A stretch of DNA of 35,570 nucleotides, from the NCBI GenBank assembly GCA_023383705.1, contig JAHDYM010000021.1:1-35570 (forward strand), in the 5' to 3' direction. The position numbers were made by a program, and so were the translations under genes. Origin of the DNA: Gammaproteobacteria bacterium (GTDB lineage: Bacteria > Pseudomonadota > Gammaproteobacteria > Steroidobacterales > GCA-2729495). Numbering within the stretch: the stretch's first letter is position 1; each line of letters opens with the position of its first letter. A model generated the notes under the pieces. That model was not told the DNA's origin and ran no database searches. It was given only the letters and a program-made list of their open reading frames with translations. This document shows, one piece after another, positions 27,253 to 35,570 of this stretch.

Positions 27253-28857
27253 ATGAGCCGCCAAGAACGCGAAGGTGAGATCAACGGGTTGTCGGCTGAG
27301 GGGGCGCCTCCGGCAGACCTGCCGGCAGGTGTCGATCGTCGGGCATTCCTGATGCGCAGCGCCCTGATTGGTGCGACGGCGGTCCTGGCGGGACGTCCCG
27401 TCCCTGCAAATGCCCAGGCGGTTGCAGCACAGGCCACATCGCCCAAGGTGCCGCTGTCGGCCGACCTCGACGTCGTCAGGAAGTCCAGGGGTCCGGTCAT
27501 GACCGTGATCGACGAGTTCTACAAGGTGGGGCCCGGGCCGTCGAGTTCGCACACCATCGGGCCGATGCGCATCACTTACGACTTCTACAACCGCTGCACG
27601 AAGCTGCCGAAAGACCAGCTGGCGAAGGCGACCGCCCTCAGGGTGCACCTGTACGGCAGCCTGAGTGCCACCGGCAAGGGGCATGGCACGGAACGCGCTG
27701 CGCTCGCCGGCATCGTCGGCAAGGAGCCGGCGACCGTCGATCCCCTGTTTCTCGACGATCTTCGCGACCGGCCGGACCAGGTCTTCGCGGTGAAGCTCGG
27801 CGACAAGACCTTCAATGCATCGCTGAAGGACATCATCTACGACGCGCCGAAGGGCGATTTCCCGCACCCGAACACCATGACCTGCAAGCTCATGGCTGGC
27901 AGCCAGGTGCTGCTCGAGCAGGAGTATTACTCGGTCGGTGGCGGGTTCATCGAGTGGAAGGGCTACACGCCACCGAAGAAAGGCCAGCCGAAGTACCCGT
28001 ACTCGACCATGAAGGAATTGCAGGCGCACGCGGCGAAGAACAAGCTCTCCATCGCGCAGGTGGCGATGGCCAACGAGGTCGCCGTGTCGGGCCGGACGGA
28101 AGCCGAGATCAACGCCTTCCTCGACAAGATTTCGACGGCGATGGTGAACATCGTCAAGACCGGGCTGAGCATGCCGGTGGCGACACTGCCGGGCCCGATC
28201 AAGCTCAAGACCAAGGCGGGCGAGGTCTACAAGCGCGCCACGGACGACGAGTACGCGGGGCAGCGCGGTGTCGGTGTCGTGGCCGCCTATGCGCTCGCCG
28301 GTTCCGAGGAGAATGCGCGCGGGCACCTCGTGGTGACGGCGCCGACCGGTGGCTCGGCAGGCGTCATTCCGGCCATCGTCTATGCGCTCGGCGAGGGTGG
28401 CCGCAAGCTTCCGCAGGAGAAGATCCGCAACGGACTGCTGGCGGCTGCGGTGGTGGGCTATCTCTGCAAGCACAATGCGACGCTGGCGGGTGCCGAGGGC
28501 GGCTGCCAGGCCGAGATCGGCGTGGCCTCGGCGATGGGCGCGGCGCTCATCGCCCAGGCACATGACTTCGATCACCAGGTCGTGGCCAATGCCGCGGAGT
28601 CCTCGCTCGAGCATCATCTCGGCATGACCTGCGACCCGGTGGCTGGCTACGTGCAGATTCCCTGCATCGAGCGTTGTGCCTTCGGCGCCGTGAAGGCCTG
28701 GACCGGCTTCATGATCGCGAGCAACGAGATCCCGGCGGACCGGCGCGTGGACTTCGATACGACCGTGACTGCGATGGCCCTGACTGCCAAGGAGATGAAC
28801 TCCAAGTACAAGGAGACCTCGGAAGGTGGTTTGGCCGTGTCAGTGGTGCTCTGTTAA
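27253..28857 (+). CDS. sdaA: L-serine ammonia-lyase (iron-sulfur), with apparent Tat signal
   Basis: Deaminates L-serine to pyruvate and ammonia using a 4Fe-4S cluster. 534 residues, against about 455 for the E. coli and Legionella enzymes; the excess is an N-terminal extension of about 77 residues. In it, DRRAFLM (Arg29-Arg30), a hydrophobic stretch (31-47) and ANA (52-54) form a twin-arginine signal with a likely cleavage site, so export of the folded enzyme is predicted. The catalytic domain opens with FYKVGPGPSSSHTIGPM. Cluster cysteines Cys418, Cys460 and Cys471 have the 42 and 11 spacings of the Legionella enzyme, and the last residue is Cys534, matching its C-terminal ligand. ATG 27253 follows GAGGAG. 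Heads the fermentation cluster. The cytoplasmic alternative is that the extension is a non-exported leader. Confidence 0.93.
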   Translation: MSRQEREGEINGLSAEGAPPADLPAGVDRRAFLMRSALIGATAVLAGRPVPANAQAVAAQATSPKVPLSADLDVVRKSRGPVMTVIDEFYKVGPGPSSSHTIGPMRITYDFYNRCTKLPKDQLAKATALRVHLYGSLSATGKGHGTERAALAGIVGKEPATVDPLFLDDLRDRPDQVFAVKLGDKTFNASLKDIIYDAPKGDFPHPNTMTCKLMAGSQVLLEQEYYSVGGGFIEWKGYTPPKKGQPKYPYSTMKELQAHAAKNKLSIAQVAMANEVAVSGRTEAEINAFLDKISTAMVNIVKTGLSMPVATLPGPIKLKTKAGEVYKRATDDEYAGQRGVGVVAAYALAGSEENARGHLVVTAPTGGSAGVIPAIVYALGEGGRKLPQEKIRNGLLAAAVVGYLCKHNATLAGAEGGCQAEIGVASAMGAALIAQAHDFDHQVVANAAESSLEHHLGMTCDPVAGYVQIPCIERCAFGAVKAWTGFMIASNEIPADRRVDFDTTVTAMALTAKEMNSKYKETSEGGLAVSVVLC

Positions 28858-28899
28858 GGCTGCGTGCCCTGCCGAGGGGCTGTCGGCGGAGACAGTCGC

Positions 28900-30144
28900 G
28901 TGAAGGCAGCAGCACGGACGGCTGCGATCGCCTGGCTGATCGCGGCCGTCTATTATTTCTACCAGTACGCCCTGCGCTCCGCGCCGGCCGTGATGATGCC
29001 GCAGATGTCGGAGGCCTTCGGCCTGACGGCAACAGCAGTCGCATCGCTGGTCGGGCTGTTCTATTACGGCTACTCGCCGTTCAGCCTGGTGGCTGGCGCT
29101 GCCATGGACCGGCTCGGCCCCCGCAGGGTCATCCCGCTGGGCGCTGCGGCGGTCGGTATCGGCGCGCTGCTCTTCAGTACCGGGCAGAGTGAACTGGCAG
29201 CCATCGGCCGCCTGCTGCAGGGTGCCGGTGGCGTGTTCGCGCTGGTCGGCGCGATCTATATCGCCACCAGGAACTTTCCTGCCTCGCTGGCCGCGACGCT
29301 GATCGGTGCCACGCAGATGTTCGGCATGGCCGGCGGCTCGGCCGGGCAGTTCGTGGTCGGGCCGGCGATCGGCGCCGGCCTCGCCTGGAACCAGTTCTGG
29401 CTTGGCATGGGCATCGCCGGGTTGGTGATCTGCGTGCTGCTCTACCTGCTGCTGCCGCCGCAGGCGCCGCCGGTCCAGGGCAGCGGCGGGATGCGGAGCG
29501 TGGTGGGTGCCTTCGGCACCGTCTTTCGCAACCCGCAGTCGCTCCTGTGCGGGATGATCGCCGGCCTCATGTTCATCCCCACCACGATCTTCGACATGGT
29601 GTGGGGCGTGCGCTATGCGCAGGAAGCGCTGGGTTTCGACTACACCGATGCCGTGATGCGTTCCGCGACGGTTCCCCTCGGCTGGATCATCGGCTGCCCG
29701 TTGCTGGGCTTCGTCTCCGACCGCATCGGCCGGCGCCGGCCGGTGATCATCGGCGCCGCGCTGCTGCTGCTGGGCTGCCTTGCCTGGATCCTGTACGGTC
29801 CGGCCGGGGTGTTCCCGCCCTACGTGCTCGGCCTGCTCACGGGTATCGCTTCCGGTGCCGCGATGTTGCCGTACTCGGTCATCAAGGAGGCCAATCCGCC
29901 CGAGGTGAGCGGCACCGCGACTGGCGTCGTCAATTTCCTCAACTTCACTTTCAGCGCGCTGCTCGGGCCGGTGTTCGCATCCCGGCTGGGTGACGCGGCC
30001 GCAGGGGCCGCGACCATGACGCGCGCGCACTATCAATCGGCATTCGAACCGCTGCTGTACGGCGTGGCGCTCGCCATCGTGCTGGCTCTCGTCCTCAGGG
30101 AAACAGGACCCGCGGTCCGGCAGTCACCGGCAACCCAGGAGTAA
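28900..30144 (+). CDS. MFS transporter in the serine-fermentation cluster
   Basis: A 414-residue, 12-helix inner-membrane transporter. It opens with AAIAWLIAAVYYFYQYALRS and has motif A as GAAMDRLGPRR and its second-half copy as GFVSDRIGRRRP; AIYIATRNFP and GMAGGSAGQFVVGP lie in helices 4 to 5. It resembles organic-anion and oxalate/formate-type MFS members more than drug exporters. GTG at 28900 is preferred (GGAG 8 bases upstream); GTG 28864 is a possible earlier start right after the sdaA stop. It lies between the serine lyase and phosphotransacetylase genes on the same strand, so its cargo is probably serine, pyruvate, formate or acetate. If the lyase is exported, pyruvate uptake would be the simplest role (inference). 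Confidence 0.87.
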   Translation: MKAAARTAAIAWLIAAVYYFYQYALRSAPAVMMPQMSEAFGLTATAVASLVGLFYYGYSPFSLVAGAAMDRLGPRRVIPLGAAAVGIGALLFSTGQSELAAIGRLLQGAGGVFALVGAIYIATRNFPASLAATLIGATQMFGMAGGSAGQFVVGPAIGAGLAWNQFWLGMGIAGLVICVLLYLLLPPQAPPVQGSGGMRSVVGAFGTVFRNPQSLLCGMIAGLMFIPTTIFDMVWGVRYAQEALGFDYTDAVMRSATVPLGWIIGCPLLGFVSDRIGRRRPVIIGAALLLLGCLAWILYGPAGVFPPYVLGLLTGIASGAAMLPYSVIKEANPPEVSGTATGVVNFLNFTFSALLGPVFASRLGDAAAGAATMTRAHYQSAFEPLLYGVALAIVLALVLRETGPAVRQSPATQE

Positions 30145-30147
30145 GCC

Positions 30148-31083
30148 ATGAACAGGAAAAGCGGAACCGGAAAATACGAGAAGCTCGTTGCGCGTTGCCG
30201 GCGCCTGCAGCCGATCCCGACGGCGGTGGCGTATCCATGCGAGGAGACGGCGCTCAGCGGCGCGATCGAGGCAGGCGAGGCAGGGCTCATCGAGCCCATC
30301 CTGGTCGGCCCCGCCGCCACGATCCGCGAGATTGCGCGCAAGAAGAACATCAGGCTTGGATCGACTGAGATCGTCGAGGCCGCCGATGGCCGCATGGCTG
30401 CCGCGAAGGCGGTGGAACTCGTCCGGCAGGGCAAGGCGGAACTGCTGATGAAAGGCAGCCTGCACACCGACGAGTTGCTCGGCGCGGTCGTGGCGCGCGA
30501 GACCGGCCTGCGCACCGGGCGCAGGCTCAGCCACGTGTTCATCCTGGACGTACCGACCTACCACAAGGCGCTGCTGGTCACGGACGCCGCGATCAACATC
30601 GCGCCGACGCTCGAGGACAAGGTCGACATCTGCCAGAACGCCATCGATCTCGCCAGCAGCTTCGGCGTGGCCATGCCGAAAGTGGCGATCCTCGCTGCCG
30701 TCGAGACCGTCACCTCGAAGATGCCGGCCACCATCGACGCTGCCGCGCTCTGCAAGATGGCGGAGCGCGGGCAGATCAAGGGAGCGATCCTCGACGGCCC
30801 CATGGCTTTCGACAATGCGATCAGCAAGGAGGCGGCGCGGATCAAGGGCATCCGCTCGGAGGTGGCGGGCGACCCGGACATCCTGCTCGCGCCGGATCTC
30901 GAGGCCGGCAACATCCTCGCCAAGCAGCTCGCTTTTCTCGCCAACGCCGACAGTGCCGGGCTGGTGCTCGGCGCGCGCGTGCCGATCATCCTCACCAGCC
31001 GCGCCGACAGTGTCCGGTCGAGGATGGCGAGTTGTGCGGTCGGCATGCTCGCCGCCCACGCACGGCGGGGCAGCAAGGCCTGA
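30148..31083 (+). CDS. Phosphate acetyl/butyryltransferase (short type)
   Basis: Converts acetyl-CoA and phosphate to acetyl phosphate and CoA, or the butyryl analogue. At 311 residues it is the compact PTA/PTB-domain form, lacking the extra N-terminal domains of the 714-residue enterobacterial Pta. Typical blocks are EPILVGP, AAAKAVELVRQGKAELLMKGSLHTDELL, LSHVFILDVPTYHKALLVTD and IKGAILDGPMAFDNAIS, with SAGLVLGARVPIILTSR at the end, the region binding phosphate and CoA. ATG at 30148 follows AGGAG by 6 bases and begins 3 bases after the MFS stop. Followed by acetate kinase after 44 bases, so acetyl-CoA is the likely substrate. Confidence 0.9.
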   Translation: MNRKSGTGKYEKLVARCRRLQPIPTAVAYPCEETALSGAIEAGEAGLIEPILVGPAATIREIARKKNIRLGSTEIVEAADGRMAAAKAVELVRQGKAELLMKGSLHTDELLGAVVARETGLRTGRRLSHVFILDVPTYHKALLVTDAAINIAPTLEDKVDICQNAIDLASSFGVAMPKVAILAAVETVTSKMPATIDAAALCKMAERGQIKGAILDGPMAFDNAISKEAARIKGIRSEVAGDPDILLAPDLEAGNILAKQLAFLANADSAGLVLGARVPIILTSRADSVRSRMASCAVGMLAAHARRGSKA

Positions 31084-31127
31084 AGATGAGCCAGCGGCCC
31101 ACAGGACAGGCAGATCGCGGAGAGCGC

Positions 31128-32312
31128 ATGGACGACTACGTGCTGGTGCTGAATGCCGGCTCATCGAGCCTCAAATTCTCGGTTTACGGCCGGCCAGCCG
31201 GTACCGGCTGGCGCCTGGAGTCGCGCGGACAGATCGAGGGCATCGGTACCGCGCCGCAATTTTCCGCGAAGGACTCCAACGGTGTCGTGCTGGGGAAGAC
31301 AAAGCTCGATGCTGCCGTCCGCGATGCGCGTACGGCGCTCGAGTCGCTGGCTGGCTGGCTCGCTGGCCGTTACCAGGGCGGGCGCGTCCTCGGTGTCGGC
31401 CACCGCGTCGTGCACGGCGGGGCGAAGTTTGCCGGCCCGACCATCGTCACGCCGCAGGTGCTCGGGGAATTGCGCGAGCTCATTCCGCTCGCGCCGCTGC
31501 ACCAGCCCTACAACCTGGCGGCGATCGATGCGGTGGCCGAACGGCTGCCCGATGTGCCGCAGGTCGCCTGCTTCGACACCAGCTTCCACCGCGGGCAGCC
31601 GGCGGTTGCCGAGCTGGTGCCGCTGCCGAAGCACATCCGCGACACCGGTGTGCAGCGCTACGGCTTCCACGGGCTGTCGTACGAGTACATCGCGTCCGTG
31701 CTGCCGGAGTCGGCACCGGAAATCGCCAATGGGCGCGTGCTCGTTGCCCACCTCGGCAGTGGCGCGAGCCTTTGCGCGATGAAGGACCGCAGGAGCGTGG
31801 ACAGCAGCTTCGGCTTCACGGCTGTGGACGGGCTCTGCATGGGCACGCGGCCGGGCTCGGTGGATCCGGGCGTGATCCTGTACCTCTTCCAGAACCTGGG
31901 CCTCTCGGCGAAGGAGGTCGAGACCATCCTGTACAAGAAGTCGGGTCTGCTGGCGATCTCGGGCATCAGCAACGACATGCGCGACCTGCTGGGCAGCGCG
32001 GAACCCCCGGCGCGGCTGGCGGTCGATTATTTCGTGTACCGCGTGGCAAAGGAGATCGGTGCGCTGAGCGCCGTACTCGGCGGGCTCGACGGGCTGGTGT
32101 TCACCGCCGGCATCGGCGAGAACTCGGCGGAGGTACGCCGGCGCATCTGCGCGGCCTCGGCATGGCTTGGCATCGAGCTTGACGCGGGCGCCAACGAAAG
32201 GAACGGGCCGCGGATTTCCCGGGCCGGCAGCCGCGTATCCGCCTGGGTGATCCCGACCAACGAGGAACTGATGATCGCCCGCCACACCGGGCGGTTGCTT
32301 GGACTGATCTGA
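31128..32312 (+). CDS. ackA: Acetate kinase
   Basis: Makes ATP and acetate from acetyl phosphate and ADP. 394 residues from ATG 31128, which has GGAG 7 bases upstream and begins the conserved YVLVLNAGSSSLKFSVY; ATG 31086 is a weaker alternative adding 14 unconserved residues. Family blocks are GVGHRVVHGG, FDTSFHRGQP, RYGFHGLSYEYI, HLGSGAS, MGTRPGSVDPG and FTAGIGENS. The segment usually reading HNPANL is HQPYNL here, a noticeable but possibly neutral change close to the substrate site; butyrate or propionate kinase activity cannot be excluded. With the upstream transferase it completes acetate formation with ATP gain. Confidence 0.93.
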   Translation: MDDYVLVLNAGSSSLKFSVYGRPAGTGWRLESRGQIEGIGTAPQFSAKDSNGVVLGKTKLDAAVRDARTALESLAGWLAGRYQGGRVLGVGHRVVHGGAKFAGPTIVTPQVLGELRELIPLAPLHQPYNLAAIDAVAERLPDVPQVACFDTSFHRGQPAVAELVPLPKHIRDTGVQRYGFHGLSYEYIASVLPESAPEIANGRVLVAHLGSGASLCAMKDRRSVDSSFGFTAVDGLCMGTRPGSVDPGVILYLFQNLGLSAKEVETILYKKSGLLAISGISNDMRDLLGSAEPPARLAVDYFVYRVAKEIGALSAVLGGLDGLVFTAGIGENSAEVRRRICAASAWLGIELDAGANERNGPRISRAGSRVSAWVIPTNEELMIARHTGRLLGLI

Positions 32313-32316
32313 CGCG

Positions 32317-32369
32317 CTGCAGGAGCGGCTTCAGCCGCGACCTGTTTCGCGGCTGAAGCCGCCCTGCAG
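32317..32369. repeat. REP-like palindrome between ackA and pflB
   Basis: Arms of 24 and 23 bases (32317-32340 and 32347-32369) pair throughout except for one extra A in the left arm, around a 6-base loop. The core GCGGCTTCAGCCGCGA is the kind of unit found as repetitive extragenic palindromes in Pseudomonas and Xanthomonas relatives. Only one copy is seen in this window. The stem would form in RNA and could separate ackA from pflB expression or stabilise the upstream message. Confidence 0.8.
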
Positions 32370-32404
32370 TCCGGCGGTGAATTCAAATAATGAGGAGCAA
32401 ACAC

Positions 32405-34669
32405 ATGACCGCGACCGCACCGACAAACCAGACGACTGCTGAAGACCCCGCACCGTGGCGGGGATTCCGCGACGGCTTGTGGCAGACGCAGGTCAATGTC
32501 CGCAACTTCATCCAGCAGAACTACGCGCCGTACGAGGGTGACGGGTCTTTCCTCGCGCCAGCCACGCCGCGCACGCAGCGCATCTGGGGCCGGCTCCAGG
32601 AACTGTTCGTCGAGGAGCGCAGGAAGGGCGTGCTCGACGTGTCGCAGGTGCCGTCCTCGATCACGGCGCATGCGCCTGGCTACATCGACCGCGACAACGA
32701 GCTCATCGTCGGCCTGCAGACGGATGCGCCGCTGAAGCGCGCCATCATGCCGAACGGCGGATTCCGCATGGTGGCGAGCGCGCTGAAGACCTACGGGTAC
32801 ACGCCCGAACCGGCCGTCGTCGAGGCCTTCACGAAATACCGCAAGACGCACAATGACGCGGTCTTTGATGCCTACACCGCCGACATCCGCCGTTGCCGGA
32901 GCTCCCACATCCTCACCGGCCTGCCCGATGCCTACGGCCGCGGCCGCATCATCGGCGACTATCGCCGCGTGGCGCTCTATGGCGTGAACCGGCTGATCGC
33001 CCGCAAGCAGGAAGAAAAGAGCGCGCTCGATGCCGAGATGTCCACCGAGGACATCATCCGCGACCGCGAGGAGCTTGCCGAGCAGATCCGCGCGCTGAAG
33101 GAACTCGCCGCAATGGCGAAGAGCTACGGCTTCGACATCTCGCGCCCGGCCGCCACGGCGCAGGAGGCCGTGCAGTGGCTGTACTTCGGCTACCTCGCGG
33201 CGGTGAAGGAGCAGAACGGGGCGGCCATGTCGCTCGGCCGGGTGTCCACCTTCCTCGACATCTACTTCGAGCGCGACTTCGCCGAGGGGCGGCTCGACGA
33301 GTCGCGTGCACAGGAGATCATCGACGATTTCGTCATCAAGCTGCGCATCGTGCGCTTCCTGCGTACGCCGGAATACGATGCGCTGTTTGCCGGTGATCCC
33401 ACCTGGGTGACGGAGTCGATCGGCGGCGATGGCGACGACGGCCGGCCGCTGGTGACGAAGAACTGCTTCCGGATGCTGCAGACCCTCTACAACCTGGGGC
33501 CTGCGCCGGAGCCGAACCTGACGATTCTCTATTCGCCGCGCCTGCCGGATGGCTTCCGGCGCTTCGTGGCGAAGGTCGCCATAGACACCAGTTCCGTGCA
33601 GTTCGAAAGCGACGAGATCATCCGCGGCGCATGGGGCGATGACAGTGCGATCGCCTGCTGCGTCTCGCCGATGGCGCTCGGCAGGCAGATGCAGTTCTTC
33701 GGCGCGCGGGCCAATCTGGCCAAGTGCCTGCTCTACGCCATCAACGGCGGCCGCGACGAAGTCAGCGGAGACCAGGTGATCGTGCCGGCCTCCGCACCGG
33801 TCGCGGGCGAGGTGCTCGACTTCGACGACGTGTTGGCCCGTTTCGAAACGGCCATGGACTGGCTGGCCGGCGTGTATGTCAACGCGATGAACGTCATCCA
33901 CTACATGCACGACAAGTATGCCTACGAGCGCATCGAGATGGCGCTGCATGACTACGCGCCACTGCGGACCATGGCATTCGGCATCGCGGGCCTGTCGGTG
34001 GTGGCCGACAGCCTCTCGGCCATCAGGCACGCGAAGGTGCGGGTGGTGCGCGACGAGACCGGGCTCGTGACCGATTACCAGACCGAGGGCGAATTCCCGG
34101 TCTTTGGCAACAACGACAACCGCGTGGACCAGCTCGCGGCCTGGGTCGTCAGCACGTTCATGGCGAAGCTGCGGAAGTACCCGACCTACCGCAAGGCCGT
34201 TCACACCCAGTCCATCCTCACCATCACCTCGAACGTCGTCTACGGCAAGGCGACCGGCAATACGCCGGACGGCCGGCGCAAGGGCGAGCCCTTCGCGCCC
34301 GGCGCCAACCCGATGCATGGGCGCGATGCCTACGGTATCCATGCCTCGGCCTACTCGGTCGCCAAGCTCCCGTACCGCGATGCCCAGGATGGTATCTCGC
34401 TCACCACCTCGCTGGTGCCGACCGGCCTCGGGCGCGTGCCCGACGACCGGATCACCAACCTGACCGCGATGCTGGATGCGTTTTTCGGCTCCACGGGATT
34501 CCACATGAACATCAACGTGATGAACCGCGAGACGCTGATGGATGCCATGGATCACCCCGAGAAATATCCCCAGCTGACGATCCGCGTTTCAGGCTATGCG
34601 GTGAATTTCGTGCGCCTGACGCGTGAACAGCAGATGGACGTCATTACCCGCACATTTCACGGAGCATAG
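32405..34669 (+). CDS. pflB: Formate C-acetyltransferase (pyruvate formate-lyase)
   Basis: Glycyl-radical enzyme splitting pyruvate and CoA to formate and acetyl-CoA under anaerobic conditions; cytoplasmic. 754 residues (E. coli 760). The catalytic pair is Cys418-Cys419 in AIACCVSPM, at the same numbers as in E. coli, and the radical Gly730 lies in RVSGYAVNF, ahead of a C-terminus ([11 protein letters not shown]) nearly identical to the E. coli one. ATG at 32405 follows GAGGAG by 8 bases; the in-frame ATG at 32390 lies within that ribosome region and is unlikely. The REP-like hairpin precedes it, and the activating enzyme follows by 4 bases. The active form is oxygen-sensitive, so the cluster implies an anaerobic phase of life. 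Confidence 0.97.
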   Translation: MTATAPTNQTTAEDPAPWRGFRDGLWQTQVNVRNFIQQNYAPYEGDGSFLAPATPRTQRIWGRLQELFVEERRKGVLDVSQVPSSITAHAPGYIDRDNELIVGLQTDAPLKRAIMPNGGFRMVASALKTYGYTPEPAVVEAFTKYRKTHNDAVFDAYTADIRRCRSSHILTGLPDAYGRGRIIGDYRRVALYGVNRLIARKQEEKSALDAEMSTEDIIRDREELAEQIRALKELAAMAKSYGFDISRPAATAQEAVQWLYFGYLAAVKEQNGAAMSLGRVSTFLDIYFERDFAEGRLDESRAQEIIDDFVIKLRIVRFLRTPEYDALFAGDPTWVTESIGGDGDDGRPLVTKNCFRMLQTLYNLGPAPEPNLTILYSPRLPDGFRRFVAKVAIDTSSVQFESDEIIRGAWGDDSAIACCVSPMALGRQMQFFGARANLAKCLLYAINGGRDEVSGDQVIVPASAPVAGEVLDFDDVLARFETAMDWLAGVYVNAMNVIHYMHDKYAYERIEMALHDYAPLRTMAFGIAGLSVVADSLSAIRHAKVRVVRDETGLVTDYQTEGEFPVFGNNDNRVDQLAAWVVSTFMAKLRKYPTYRKAVHTQSILTITSNVVYGKATGNTPDGRRKGEPFAPGANPMHGRDAYGIHASAYSVAKLPYRDAQDGISLTTSLVPTGLGRVPDDRITNLTAMLDAFFGSTGFHMNINVMNRETLMDAMDHPEKYPQLTIRVSGYAVNFVRLTREQQMDVITRTFHGA

Positions 34670-34673
34670 GATC

Positions 34674-35519
34674 ATGGCGGTACAAGAGAGCAACAGCCCC
34701 GTCTCCCTGGAGGCGAAGAGCCCGTTCGACCTGCGCGTCGATCTCGGCAAGGACGTTGCGGAGACCGATGTCCGTTCGGCCCTCGCCACCGGCGACATGG
34801 GCTTCCTGCACTCCTTCACCACGGGGTCGACCCTCGACGGCCCGGGGGTGCGCGTCGTGGCCTGGACGACAGGCTGCATGTGGCGCTGCCTGTACTGCCA
34901 TAACCCGGACACCTGGACGATGCGCAATGGCGTGCCGGTCAGCGTGGCGCGGGCGACCGAGCAGTTGCGCAAGTATCGCTACGGCCTGAAGGTCATGTCT
35001 GGCGGCCTGACCATCAGCGGCGGGGAGCCGCTGATGCAGGACCGCTTTGTCGTGAAGCTGTTCCAGGTGGCGAAGGCCATGGGCATTCACACGGCACTCG
35101 ACACCAACGGCTACTACGGCGACCGCCTGAGCGACGCGGAACTCGATACGATCGATCTCGTGCTGCTCGACATCAAGGCCTGGGACGATGCCAGGCACCG
35201 TGAACTCACCGGACGCGAGCCAGGTCCGACACGGGAATTCGCCAGGCGCCTGGCTGCGCGCCGCAGGCCGATCTCGCTGCGCTTCGTGCTGGTGCCGGGG
35301 CAGACAGACGACCCGGCCGGGATTGCGGAGATTGCCCGGTTTTCCGCCAGTCTCGGCAATGTCGAGCGGGTCGACGTGCTGCCTTTCCACCAGATGGGTC
35401 GCTACAAGTGGGGGAAGCTCGGCATCGAGTACAAGCTGGAAAGTGTCGAGCCACCGACTGCCGCGTTGGTCGAGCAGGCGCTGGCCATCTTCCGTGCCGA
35501 AGGTCTGAAAGCCTACTAG
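34674..35519 (+). CDS. pflA: Pyruvate formate-lyase activating enzyme
   Basis: Radical-SAM enzyme that installs the glycyl radical in PflB. 281 residues against 246 in E. coli; the N-terminus is about 35 residues longer, polar and unconserved. The 4Fe-4S site is Cys68, Cys72, Cys75 (CX3CX2C in GCMWRCLYCHNPDTW), with GGLTISGGEPLMQ (SAM contact), ALDTNGYYGD and LLDIKAWDD, and the late VLPFHQMGRYKW segment typical of PflA. ATG at 34674 has GGAG/TAGGA bases just upstream; an earlier ATG at 34623 overlaps pflB and is unlikely. Last gene of the fermentation cluster. Confidence 0.96.
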   Translation: MAVQESNSPVSLEAKSPFDLRVDLGKDVAETDVRSALATGDMGFLHSFTTGSTLDGPGVRVVAWTTGCMWRCLYCHNPDTWTMRNGVPVSVARATEQLRKYRYGLKVMSGGLTISGGEPLMQDRFVVKLFQVAKAMGIHTALDTNGYYGDRLSDAELDTIDLVLLDIKAWDDARHRELTGREPGPTREFARRLAARRRPISLRFVLVPGQTDDPAGIAEIARFSASLGNVERVDVLPFHQMGRYKWGKLGIEYKLESVEPPTAALVEQALAIFRAEGLKAY

Positions 35520-35570
35520 CAGGCTGTTGAAATTCGCCGCTGATGAGGCACAGTTAGGCATCGCGGTGGA
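35520..35570. other. Intergenic tail at the window edge
   Basis: The 51 bases after pflA show no hairpin with a T-run and no recognisable gene start. Confidence 0.5.

Noticed and set aside
32027-34555. Long minus-strand open frame opposite pflB
   Set aside because: Antisense shadow of a fully conserved pyruvate formate-lyase; no ribosome site or motif.
35520-35570. AGGCTGTTGAAA just after pflA, which recalls ends of some insertion sequences
   Set aside because: Only about 50 bases remain, no partner repeat or transposase frame can be seen, and the resemblance rests on memory.

Overview
The window looks like a chromosomal segment from a high-G+C gammaproteobacterium. Supporting signs are an intact aceB-aceA-aceK operon, an outer-membrane phospholipase A, a tripartite RND pump with a lipoprotein outer-membrane channel, and a REP-like palindrome of a type familiar from Pseudomonas/Xanthomonas relatives. 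Genus cannot be read from the sequence; a Xanthomonadales/Nevskiales/Steroidobacterales-like lineage is an inference. No rRNA, tRNA, CRISPR array or intact insertion sequence was seen. Coding density is high and no gene-free stretch exceeds 300 bases.

Layout. 2-2396: 5'-truncated DHA2-type MFS exporter, a small unknown membrane protein facing it, and an EVE-domain protein. 2416-8751: glyoxylate-shunt locus, with a ScfR/RamB-like XRE regulator divergent from aceBAK; the 73-bp intergenic gap carries three 10-bp direct repeats at exact 14-bp spacing, probably the operator. 8791-9996: second MFS transporter. 10023-14225 (minus strand): alpha/beta hydrolase, then a MerR-type regulator overlapping it by ATGA, then a Zn/Cd/Pb P1B ATPase behind a textbook MerR-type promoter with a 20-bp spacer. 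14489-17208: islet of small genes of visibly lower G+C (flavin-reductase-like protein, Phd/ParE-type toxin-antitoxin pair, DUF2059 protein, small membrane protein, SpoIIAA-like protein). 17246-19338: phospholipase A and a DUF481 barrel protein, convergent. 19505-21154: SulP anion transporter. 21218-27032 (minus strand): RND adaptor, pump and outer-membrane channel.

27253-35519 is the most interesting region: L-serine ammonia-lyase, MFS transporter, short-type phosphate acetyl/butyryltransferase, acetate kinase, pyruvate formate-lyase and its activating enzyme, all on the plus strand. Together they encode serine to pyruvate to acetyl-CoA plus formate to acetyl phosphate to acetate plus ATP, a complete anaerobic route yielding ATP by substrate-level phosphorylation. 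The serine lyase, normally cytoplasmic, carries an N-terminal extension that reads as a twin-arginine (Tat) export signal. If that is real, serine would be deaminated outside the inner membrane, and the adjacent MFS protein could import the product. I regard this as the best candidate for an undescribed arrangement in the window.
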